From: Lactobacillus helveticus DSM 20075 = CGMCC 1.1877
GTDB taxonomy: Bacteria > Bacillota > Bacilli > Lactobacillales > Lactobacillaceae
Direction of reading: 5' to 3'
NCBI RefSeq assembly: GCF_000160855.1
Contig: NZ_GG700752.1
Span: 739,477-745,296 of the forward strand
Length of the DNA stretch: 5,820 nt
Under the pieces are notes generated by a model that was given only the letters and a program-made list of their open reading frames with translations, ran no database searches and was not told the origin of the DNA. Every line of letters begins with the position of its first letter. The stretch's first letter is position 1. Position numbers and translations under genes: made by a program. Positions 1-5,820 of this stretch are shown in pieces.

Positions 1-1
1 G

Positions 2-42
2 AAGGCATTCAGCTGCTATTGGTAGTCAGCTGAATGCCTTTT
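2..42. terminator. Strong intrinsic terminator hairpin, probably bidirectional
   Basis: A perfect 14-bp inverted repeat pairs 2-15 with 27-40. The stem can be extended by a further CTA/TAG pairing (16-18 with 23-25) past a bulged T at 26, leaving a TTGG loop. On the plus strand it is followed by TTTT and an AT-rich run. On the minus strand an A-rich tract precedes it and it lies 36 bases past the stop of the LTA synthase family gene, so it probably ends that gene's transcript. It may also end a plus-strand gene lying left of the window. The minus-strand U-tract would lie outside the window and cannot be seen. Confidence 0.85.
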
Positions 43-75
43 AATATTATCTATTTTTTACTATTTTTGTCTTTA

Positions 76-2229
76 TCATCTTGATCTGTTAACTGGTTTT
101 TTCAGTACTTCTTCTGGCACTTTGGTGATATCTTTTTCACGATTGTGCAGTTTAGAAGCATCTGTTTTATAAAGCTTAGTTGTAGAACGATTATGATTTC
201 GACTGTAAAGTGAAGTAGAACTGTCTGCAAGATCTTGTCTGATTGCGATCATCTTTTGATAATTGTCAGAGTAGTTAAACTGAGTCGGATCAACTGGTAC
301 AAAGCCGGCCGGGGTGTAAAATCTCAGTAGGTTATGATTGTTTAGCAGATCAGAGTAATGAAGAGAATCTTTAGCTTTCTTGGCTAAAGTAGTAATTTCT
401 TTCTTTTCTTGTGGGCTAAAGTTAATAATTTGTCTACCATTGATTCGGTTATAAACCGTTCCTTTTATTCCTTTGTCTCCAACAATAATGTACTTGGAAC
501 TAATAATGGTACCATTTCTAAGGACGATCCAATTTTGTCTGTGTGGGGAAAGCATATCGTTACCAAATTGGACATAGCCTTTATTATTAATGCCAAGTAA
601 GTGAAGCAAAGTTGGTAGAACATCGATTTCACCAGCAATTTCGTGGCTGATTTTTCCTTTTAAATTATTGGCATGAATCATAAAGGGAACACGCTGCATC
701 TGTACGTTGTTATAAGTATTCCAAGTGTCTGCACTCTCATTAATGATAGGAGCCAGAGTCTCATTTTCGGAATTGCTTAATCCATAGTGATCGCCATAAA
801 TTACAATCATACTATTTTTGTAAAGACCAGATGCTTTTAAATAATTAAAGAATTCGTGAACTGCTTCATCTAAATAATGTGCAGTTTCGAAATAATTATT
901 GATAGTCTGATCGCGCGTTTTAGTGGTTTGGAAGTTAGGGTCACGATCTTCTTTATCGAGTTCAAATGGAATGTGGTTAGTAACAGTAATGAATTTTGCA
1001 TAAAATGGCTGCTGCATTTGCTCTAAATATTTAATGCTTTCTGCAAATAGAAGCTTGTCTTTTAGACCATAGCCGCTACTGTCTTTAGTCTGTGAGCTGT
1101 AATAATTTTTATCGAAGAAATAGTTATAGCCCATGTTTTTATAGACATCATTTCTGTTCCAAAAAGTACCAACATTGCCGTGGAAAACAGCAGAAGTATA
1201 GCCGTCTTGACGCAGAATTTGTGGAGCCGCCTGAAATGTGTTTTCAGATCCTAATGAGGTGAAAAGCGAGCCATCAGTAATTCCATAAGTGCTAGTTTCT
1301 AGCATGTTTTCAGCATCACTGGTCCTACCTAAGCCAACTTGATGATAAAAATTGTCAAAGCTTAAAGTATGTTTATTTCGATAAAGCGAATTTAAAAATG
1401 GCGTAACTTCTTTACCATTAACTTTGAGATTGATCAAAAATTGTTGGAAACTCTCTAAGTGAATGACAATAACATTTTTATTTTTTTCGACACCAAAGTC
1501 CGCAGAGGAAGGAGCAGCATAAATCTTTTTAGTAAAGTTTAAAATGTCATTTAAATCTGAGGCATTGGCGTTTTTGGTTACCTGCACGTTCTTTGCACTT
1601 TTAAAACCATCGTAAGCAGTAAAAGCATCAATACCTAAGTATTTCACGACATAAGAACGATCAAAGGTATTTCTTAAAAGACGTGGACGAGAAGTTTCAG
1701 CCAAAAAGATGTTTAAAGTGGTAATTAATGCACCAACCGAAGTGATAGCAATAGGCATTGAAAGCCCATATGATTTTTGATCGATTCGTATTTTATGAAT
1801 AACCAAAAGAATGATGATAACGATAAGATCAATCCAAATTAAGATGTCACTAGGGTGGAGTAATGCGACGGTACTTTTGCCTAATCCCTGAGAAACCTTA
1901 CCAGCATTAATCATTGTTTTAATGGTTAAAAAATCAGTGAATTGCCGATAGTATATGATGTTTGCAAATAATAAAGCAGTATTTGCAAAATCTATGATTA
2001 ACATGGCGATATAGGAAATAATAGGTTTAGGGATATAAAAACCAATACTAATCAAAATGACCGCTGTTCCAATTGAACTGAGCCACATGATAATGTGTTG
2101 GTAAGGGTCTGATAAACCTAAATTAAAGTCGAAATAAGCGGCAAAAATGTATTTTATCCAAAAACAAAATACTAAGAGGACTAGAAATCCTGTCCTTGTT
2201 TGAATAAAGTTGCTAATTTTCTTTTTCAT
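76..2229 (-). CDS. LTA synthase family protein (LtaS-type membrane sulfatase-fold glycerolphosphate transferase)
   Basis: A 717-residue membrane enzyme of the LtaS family. These enzymes polymerise glycerol-phosphate from phosphatidylglycerol onto a glycolipid anchor outside the membrane, making lipoteichoic acid. Five hydrophobic helices are visible at about residues 13-32, 45-65, 70-94, 128-145 and 157-176. The extracellular sulfatase-fold domain follows. Expected catalytic elements are present in order: the metal-binding Glu259 in the HLES motif, nucleophile Thr303 in GRTSDAE, His350/Trp357/Arg359 in the HGN...FWNR block, His419, and metal-binding Asp480-His481 in YGDHYG. Their spacing matches S. 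aureus LtaS closely. An AxA site at about 221-223 could be a signal peptidase cleavage point, as in LtaS (inference). The length exceeds the roughly 650 residues of S. aureus LtaS; the excess is mainly a basic, low-complexity C-terminal tail. The start at 2229 is chosen because AAAGGAG lies 6 bases upstream; an in-frame ATG at 2247 would add six residues. The stop is TGA followed directly by TAA. Lactobacilli can carry several paralogues, so it may be a primase-like (LtaP) or secondary enzyme rather than the main LtaS. Confidence 0.93.
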   Translation of the reverse strand: MKKKISNFIQTRTGFLVLLVFCFWIKYIFAAYFDFNLGLSDPYQHIIMWLSSIGTAVILISIGFYIPKPIISYIAMLIIDFANTALLFANIIYYRQFTDFLTIKTMINAGKVSQGLGKSTVALLHPSDILIWIDLIVIIILLVIHKIRIDQKSYGLSMPIAITSVGALITTLNIFLAETSRPRLLRNTFDRSYVVKYLGIDAFTAYDGFKSAKNVQVTKNANASDLNDILNFTKKIYAAPSSADFGVEKNKNVIVIHLESFQQFLINLKVNGKEVTPFLNSLYRNKHTLSFDNFYHQVGLGRTSDAENMLETSTYGITDGSLFTSLGSENTFQAAPQILRQDGYTSAVFHGNVGTFWNRNDVYKNMGYNYFFDKNYYSSQTKDSSGYGLKDKLLFAESIKYLEQMQQPFYAKFITVTNHIPFELDKEDRDPNFQTTKTRDQTINNYFETAHYLDEAVHEFFNYLKASGLYKNSMIVIYGDHYGLSNSENETLAPIINESADTWNTYNNVQMQRVPFMIHANNLKGKISHEIAGEIDVLPTLLHLLGINNKGYVQFGNDMLSPHRQNWIVLRNGTIISSKYIIVGDKGIKGTVYNRINGRQIINFSPQEKKEITTLAKKAKDSLHYSDLLNNHNLLRFYTPAGFVPVDPTQFNYSDNYQKMIAIRQDLADSSTSLYSRNHNRSTTKLYKTDASKLHNREKDITKVPEEVLKKPVNRSR

Positions 2230-2235
2230 ATTTTT

Positions 2236-2242
2236 CTCCTTT
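2236..2242 (-). promoter_or_regulatory. Ribosome binding site that fixes the LTA synthase start
   Basis: The minus strand reads AAAGGAG followed by a 6-base spacer and ATG at 2229. This near-perfect Shine-Dalgarno lies downstream of the alternative ATG at 2247 and inside the longer reading frame, so the downstream ATG is the better start. Confidence 0.8.
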
Positions 2243-2253
2243 AACATCTTTTA

Positions 2254-2282
2254 ATTTTAAAGGTTCATTCTGCTTAAAACAA
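2254..2282 (-). promoter_or_regulatory. Predicted sigma-A promoter for the LTA synthase gene
   Basis: On the minus strand, TTGTTT (2277-2282) and TAAAAT (2254-2259) are separated by exactly 17 bases. The -10 matches consensus at five of six positions; the -35 keeps only TTG. Transcription would start near 2247, leaving a leader of about 18 bases that contains the ribosome binding site. This also argues against translation from the ATG at 2247. Confidence 0.5.
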
Positions 2283-2311
2283 CGATTTATCAATAGTTAT
2301 GCATTTTTTAA

Positions 2312-2340
2312 TAATTAGCTTTTGAAAAAATGGCTATAAT
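2312..2340 (+). promoter_or_regulatory. Predicted promoter for the VanZ-like gene
   Basis: A perfect TATAAT -10 box lies at 2335-2340. The -35 region at the ideal 17-base spacing (2312-2317, TAATTA) is poor. Transcription from it would begin near 2347, giving a leader of about 25 bases that includes the ribosome binding site. An AT-rich 8-bp inverted repeat (CATTTTTT at 2302-2309, AAAAAATG at 2325-2332) flanks the weak -35 region and could bind a regulator, though in such AT-rich DNA it may be chance. Confidence 0.5.
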
Positions 2341-2371
2341 CTAGAAGGAATAATTTAGAAAGAGGCAAAGC

Positions 2372-2986
2372 ATGCTATTTTTCGGCCCACTTTATAATTT
2401 ATTAGCAGAGCGTTACGCAACTAGTATTAATCATTTTGCATTAGTAAAATTAACTTTTTTGGCACTAGATAAGACTTTCTTTTACTTTTTGATTTTTGCG
2501 GTTTTGCGATTGATCTGGCTTCTTTTTGTTAGAAGGAGAAGATCAATCAAATCAGAAATTAGTGTTTGGATTTTTGCATTTTATTTGATTTTGATTTTAA
2601 TGTTGACCACATTCAGAGATACTTATTTTCCATGGCAACTAGCGTTTAATTTTAATAGACCGTTAAGTGATGTCAATTTAGTTTTTATGAAAGAAACGTG
2701 GAAACTAGTTTATGCACCGAGTAGATTGGATTTCTTTTACAATTCATTTGGCAATATTATGTGTTTTGTGCCGTTTGGAATATTGTTTCCAATTGTTTTT
2801 TCAAAAAAGCAATCGTTTTTTAAAACTATTGTGATAGGGATGCTATTTTCAATTTTTATCGAAACCTTGCAATTTTTATTGGCAACTGGTGTGAGCGATA
2901 TTGATGATGTCTTCTTTAATACGTGTGGTGCGATCCTGGGCTATTTGATTTATCTCTTTTTCAAAAAATTATGTATGCGTTTGTAA
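2372..2986 (+). CDS. VanZ-like family membrane protein
   Basis: A 204-residue integral membrane protein with the VanZ-like domain. The family is named for VanZ of the Tn1546 vancomycin-resistance cluster, which gives low-level teicoplanin resistance; most chromosomal members have no known biochemical activity. Hydrophobic segments are seen at about residues 36-53, 64-80, 126-143, 150-170 and 183-198, with a basic RRRR cluster at 54-57 after the first. The family's conserved blocks are present: FGNI...FVPFG at 126-136, IETLQ at 163-167, and SDIDDVFFNTCGAILGY at 175-191. The start is supported by AAAGAGG (2359-2365) six bases upstream of the ATG. The gene is divergent from the LTA synthase family gene across 142 bp, suggesting an envelope role by association only. 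No terminator is visible before pgi, 75 bp downstream, so some read-through is possible. Codon use is AT-rich and ordinary, unlike pgi. Nothing ties it to glycopeptide resistance here, as no van genes are nearby. Confidence 0.88.
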   Translation: MLFFGPLYNLLAERYATSINHFALVKLTFLALDKTFFYFLIFAVLRLIWLLFVRRRRSIKSEISVWIFAFYLILILMLTTFRDTYFPWQLAFNFNRPLSDVNLVFMKETWKLVYAPSRLDFFYNSFGNIMCFVPFGILFPIVFSKKQSFFKTIVIGMLFSIFIETLQFLLATGVSDIDDVFFNTCGAILGYLIYLFFKKLCMRL

Positions 2987-3013
2987 TTGATACTGGTATT
3001 CGGTAAATAAGAT

Positions 3014-3044
3014 TGTTAAAATAAGGATGTGGAATTTTTATAAT
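3014..3044 (+). promoter_or_regulatory. Candidate pgi promoter elements
   Basis: Two overlapping possibilities are visible. An extended -10 (TG-T-TAAAAT, 3014-3022) would start transcription near 3029 and keep the pgi ribosome binding site in the message. A perfect TATAAT at 3039-3044, with TTAAAA at 3016-3021 as a 17-base-spaced -35, looks better by consensus. However, it would start near 3051 and cut into the ribosome binding site AGGAAG at 3049-3054. The first is therefore preferred for a translated leader. I see no clear cre (catabolite control) site. Confidence 0.45.
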
Positions 3045-3061
3045 AGTTAGGAAGCAGATTT

Positions 3062-4402
3062 ATGAGTTTAATTAATTTTGATAGTAGTAAATTAACCCCA
3101 TTTGTTCATGAAAATGAATTAGGCGAAATGCAAGCTATGGTAAATGCTGCTAACACTGAACTCCGTGATGGTACTGGTGCTGGTAGTGACTTCCGTGGTT
3201 GGCTTGACTTACCAGTAGATTACGACAAAGACGAATTTGCACGTATCAAGAAGGCCGCTAAGAAGATCCAAGGCGATTCAGAAGTTTTAATTTGTATCGG
3301 TATCGGTGGTTCATACTTAGGTGCTCAAGCTGCAATTGAATTGTTGAACAGCAACTTCTACGGCAAAGAAAAGACAGATATGCCAATTGTAGTCTTCTGT
3401 GGTAACTCACTTTCAGGTTCATACCTTTATGACTTGATTGAATGGTTAGGCGACAAGGACTTCAGTATTAACGTAATTTCTAAGTCAGGTACTACTACTG
3501 AACCATCAGTAGCATTCAGAATCTTCAAGGATAAGTTAATCAAGAAGTACGGCAAGGAAGAAGCTGCTAAGCGTATTTACGCAACTACTGACCGTCAAAA
3601 GGGTGCTTTGAAGACTGAAGCTGATGCAGAAGGTTACGAAGAATTTGTAGTTCCAGATGATATTGGTGGTCGTTACAGTGTTCTTACTGCTGTTGGTTTA
3701 CTTCCAATTGCAGCTGCAGGTGCTGACATTGATGCATTGATGAAGGGTGCTGCAGATGCTCGTGCAGATTACACTGATACTGATGTTCACAAGAACTCAC
3801 CATATCAATATGCTGCTCTTCGTAACATTCTTTACCGCAAGGGTTACACTACTGAAATTGTTGAAAACTATGAACCAAGCCTTAGAATGTTTGGTGAATG
3901 GTGCAAGCAATTGATGGGTGAATCAGAAGGTAAGGATAACAAGGGTATTTGGCCATCAAGTGCTAACTTCACTACTGACTTACACTCACTTGGTCAATAC
4001 ATTCAAGAAGGCCTTCGTAACTTATTCGAAACTGTTATCCGTGTTGAAAACCCACGTCACGATGTTAAGATTCCTGGCGATGAAAAGAACTTGGATCAAC
4101 TTAACTTCTTGGAAGGCAAGAGCTTGAATTACGTAAACGACCGTGCTTACGAAGGTGTTGTTTTAGCTCACACTGACGGTGGCGTACCAGTTATGACTGT
4201 TAACATTCCAGATCAAACTGAACATACTCTTGGTTACATGATCTACTTCTTCGAATTAGCCATTGCTATTTCAGGTTACTTGAACGGCATTAACCCATTC
4301 AACCAACCAGGTGTTGAAGAATACAAGCGTAACATGTTTGGTCTTCTTAACAAGCCAGGTTATGAAAACTTACACGACGACTTAACTAAGCGTCTTAAAT
4401 AA
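3062..4402 (+). CDS. pgi: Glucose-6-phosphate isomerase
   Basis: A cytoplasmic glycolytic enzyme interconverting glucose 6-phosphate and fructose 6-phosphate. The 446-residue length is typical of the shorter bacillar PGI. The N-terminal sugar-isomerase lobe has a glycine-rich IGIGGSYLG at 79-87 and the phosphate-binding SKSGTTTE at 140-147. PGI signature 1 is seen as [14 protein letters not shown] at 199-212. The block ESEGK at 287-291 aligns with the ESNGK block of animal PGI, making Glu287 the likely catalytic base. His308 and Lys422 match the ring-opening His and the conserved Lys; the latter lies in signature 2, NQPGVEEYK at 414-422. The ATG follows AGGAAG by seven bases (AGGA by nine). 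The body uses preferred codons such as AAC, AAG, CGT, GGT and GAA heavily, as expected of a highly expressed glycolytic gene. The first ~25 codons are more AT-rich. The gene stands alone with a downstream terminator at 4466-4507 and appears intact. Confidence 0.98.
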   Translation: MSLINFDSSKLTPFVHENELGEMQAMVNAANTELRDGTGAGSDFRGWLDLPVDYDKDEFARIKKAAKKIQGDSEVLICIGIGGSYLGAQAAIELLNSNFYGKEKTDMPIVVFCGNSLSGSYLYDLIEWLGDKDFSINVISKSGTTTEPSVAFRIFKDKLIKKYGKEEAAKRIYATTDRQKGALKTEADAEGYEEFVVPDDIGGRYSVLTAVGLLPIAAAGADIDALMKGAADARADYTDTDVHKNSPYQYAALRNILYRKGYTTEIVENYEPSLRMFGEWCKQLMGESEGKDNKGIWPSSANFTTDLHSLGQYIQEGLRNLFETVIRVENPRHDVKIPGDEKNLDQLNFLEGKSLNYVNDRAYEGVVLAHTDGGVPVMTVNIPDQTEHTLGYMIYFFELAIAISGYLNGINPFNQPGVEEYKRNMFGLLNKPGYENLHDDLTKRLK

Positions 4403-4465
4403 TTAATTTTACTCAGCATATTTGATAGTATGCGGTTGAATATAGTTAGCATTAGCTAATTAAAG

Positions 4466-4507
4466 AAAGAGTAGAAACTTTTTTTAAGTTTTCTACTCTT
4501 TTTGTTT
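4466..4507 (+). terminator. Intrinsic terminator after pgi
   Basis: AAAGAGTAGAAACTT (4466-4480) pairs with AAGTTTTCTACTCTTT (4486-4501), with one bulged T in the right arm and a loop of five T. A T-rich tract continues to 4507 with one G interruption. It lies 63 bases past the pgi stop. The stretch between (4403-4465) holds only small weak hairpins, GCATA/TATGC at 4416-4433 and TTAGC/GCTAA at 4446-4459, with no U-tract, and no gene. Confidence 0.88.
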
Positions 4508-4520
4508 GGAATATTAAATT

Positions 4521-4524
4521 AGGG
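4521..4524 (+). promoter_or_regulatory. Relic ribosome binding site of the decayed transporter
   Basis: AGGG lies six bases before an ATA codon at 4531, exactly where a start codon would be expected. The reading frame from that ATA runs directly into the transporter's first helix, so this probably marks the original start. No convincing promoter is seen in the 23 bases between the pgi terminator and this point. Confidence 0.5.
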
Positions 4525-4530
4525 ATTTGT

Positions 4531-5820
4531 ATAAAAGAAAAAAATATTTTGGCTGTTTTATCAGCAGTATTTATGTCATTTGTGGGAATTCTGACTGAAA
4601 CAAGTCTAAACGTAACTTTTCCTACGATGATGAAGCAGTTCAATGTTGCCTTAGATACTGTTCAATGGACTACTACAGGTTATCTTTTAACGATTGCAAT
4701 TATTATGATCTGTTCATCGTATTTAAATGAACGATTTACAGCTAAGCAATTGTTTACTGTAGCATGTGTTGGCTTTATGGTCGGTAGCGTAATTAGTGCG
4801 TTAGTACCTAATTTCTTGATTTTGCTTTTAGGACGTTTGATTTCAGCATTAGGTGCAGGAATCAGTACGCCGTTAATGTTTAATTTAGTCACTGAAATTA
4901 TTCCACATGCTAAATGGGGCGTTTATATGGGAATTGCTGGTTTAGTAGTTGCCATGGCAACTACTTTGGAACCTGCTTTTGGTGGGATTACTAATTTTTA
5001 TTTATCTTGGCGTTGGATTTTTATTTTTGCAACTATCATTGCCTTGGTTGTTTTCATTGCAGTTATTTTGGTGATTGGCAAATATCATGAACAAGTTAAA
5101 ATCAATTTTGATTGGCTAGCATTTGTAGTTTTAGCTGGCGTCTTTATTACTCTGACTGTAGGTGTTAATCAAATTAGTAAAGGAATCACTAACCCACTAT
5201 TTTGGCTTTTGTTAGTGGCAACAGCTGTTTTAATTTGGCTTTTTATTAAGCTGTCTCAAAGATCAACTAAGAAGTTGCTTGATCTAGCCGTTTTTAAACA
5301 AAATGCTTTTGTATGGGGCGCTTTAGCATATTTCCTTTTGTAATTTAACAATATCGGCATTAGCTTTGTATTACCAAATTATGTTCAAATTGTTAGTCAT
5401 CAAAATTCTTTAGTAGGTGGATTAATTTTGCTTCCTGGTAGCATTATTGCAGGTTTGCTTAATCCTTACCTTGGTAGCTTATATGATAAAGGGGTGCTAA
5501 ATCACCGCTTTATTTAGGCGGTAGTCTAATGATGCTAGAATGCTTACTATTCATGATTTTTGGCTTGAATTTAAACGTATTAATGATCGTCATTTTTTAC
5601 GGCATTATGATGATGGGGCACAGAATGTCCTTTAGTAATACTTTGGCAGAGTCTCTTAAAGTAGAAAATGGGTCATTGTGTGCCAAACTAGTCAACAATT
5701 AGCAGGTTCAATTGGAACAACTGTCTTAGCAGCAATTATAGCGATTTGGCAAAAAAAGCCTGCCGTTTCTTATTCTTTGGGTACTGCTCAAGGCAGTTAG
5801 GCAGCATTTATTTTTACATT
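4531..5820 (+). pseudogene. Decayed MFS multidrug efflux transporter (DHA2, EmrB/QacA type), partial at the right edge
   Basis: The remnant resembles a 14-helix proton-driven drug exporter of the major facilitator superfamily. The first part (4531-5340) is an unbroken frame with about eight to nine hydrophobic helices. It includes the TETSLNVTFPTMMKQF and VQWTTTGYLL blocks typical of lactobacillar DHA2 transporters, a degenerate motif A (SYLNERFTAKQL), and motif C reading EPAFGG where GPxxGG is usual. It then breaks. TAA at 5341 interrupts a frame that continues with transporter-like sequence (SFVLPNYVQIV, LILLPGSIIAG) to about 5490. A net one-base loss at GGGG (5491-5494) moves homology to another frame (GAKSPLYLGGSLMMLECLL), which runs to a stop at 5700. 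A second shift near 5670-5686 moves homology to a third frame (TSQQLAGSIGTTVLAAI). That frame has TAG at 5798 before AAFIFT. The expected start is ATA; the nearest usable start is TTG at 4549 without a ribosome binding site. With several independent lesions, it is almost certainly non-functional. Specific substrates cannot be inferred. It continues beyond the window. Confidence 0.9.

Noticed and set aside
409..600. Open frame of 63 codons on the plus strand inside the LTA synthase family gene
   Set aside because: It is antisense to a strongly supported gene, has no recognisable protein and no good ribosome binding site.
2987..3000. Short palindrome ATACTGGTAT after the VanZ-like gene as a terminator
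   Set aside because: It has only a four-base stem with a two-base centre and no U-tract.
3918..4127. Open frame of 69 codons in another frame within pgi
   Set aside because: It is fully embedded in pgi, whose motifs are intact; it is a by-product of biased codon use.
4452..4892. Two minus-strand open frames across the pgi terminator and transporter remnant
   Set aside because: They lie antisense to clear transporter sequence, one runs through the terminator hairpin, and neither resembles a protein.
4549..5343. A functional 264-residue short transporter starting at TTG
   Set aside because: The frame stays homologous upstream of TTG and beyond the TAA, there is no ribosome binding site at the TTG, and later parts of the transporter lie in other frames.
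5341..5343. Programmed stop read-through or frameshifting to rescue the transporter
   Set aside because: Rescue would need several separate recoding events plus a non-standard start; decay is far simpler.
1..5820. CRISPR array, tRNA/rRNA genes, insertion sequence ends or attachment sites
   Set aside because: No regularly spaced repeats, RNA-like conserved segments, transposase fragments or paired terminal repeats were seen by eye on either strand.

Overview
The window looks like a low-GC Gram-positive chromosome, most likely a Lactobacillus of the acidophilus/helveticus/crispatus group. The reasons are strong AT bias, AGGAGG-type ribosome binding sites, a 446-residue bacillar glucose-6-phosphate isomerase written in lactobacillar high-expression codons, and a five-helix LtaS-type polyglycerolphosphate polymerase. 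The genus assignment rests on protein resemblance and codon use, not on a search.

Layout. Positions 2-42 form a strong hairpin terminator, probably bidirectional. Positions 76-2229 (minus strand) encode a complete membrane sulfatase-fold lipoteichoic acid synthase family protein. A 142-bp intergenic region (2230-2371) carries divergent promoters. Positions 2372-2986 (plus) encode a small VanZ-like membrane protein. Positions 3062-4402 (plus) encode glucose-6-phosphate isomerase (pgi), which ends in a clear intrinsic terminator at 4466-4507. From about 4531 to the right edge lies the decaying remnant of a 14-helix (DHA2/EmrB-QacA type) drug-efflux transporter on the plus strand. It has apparently lost its start codon and carries two nonsense codons and two frameshifts, and it runs out of the window.

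How the genes relate. The LTA synthase and the VanZ-like protein are both cell-envelope proteins sharing one divergent control region; a functional link is possible but not shown. pgi is a central glycolytic gene with its own promoter signals. It could also receive read-through from the VanZ-like gene, because no terminator separates them. The transporter remnant is isolated from pgi by the terminator and is probably non-functional.

I found no RNA genes, CRISPR array, insertion sequence or attachment site. No new multi-gene system is evident. The most informative feature is the transporter pseudogene, whose individual lesions can be read directly.
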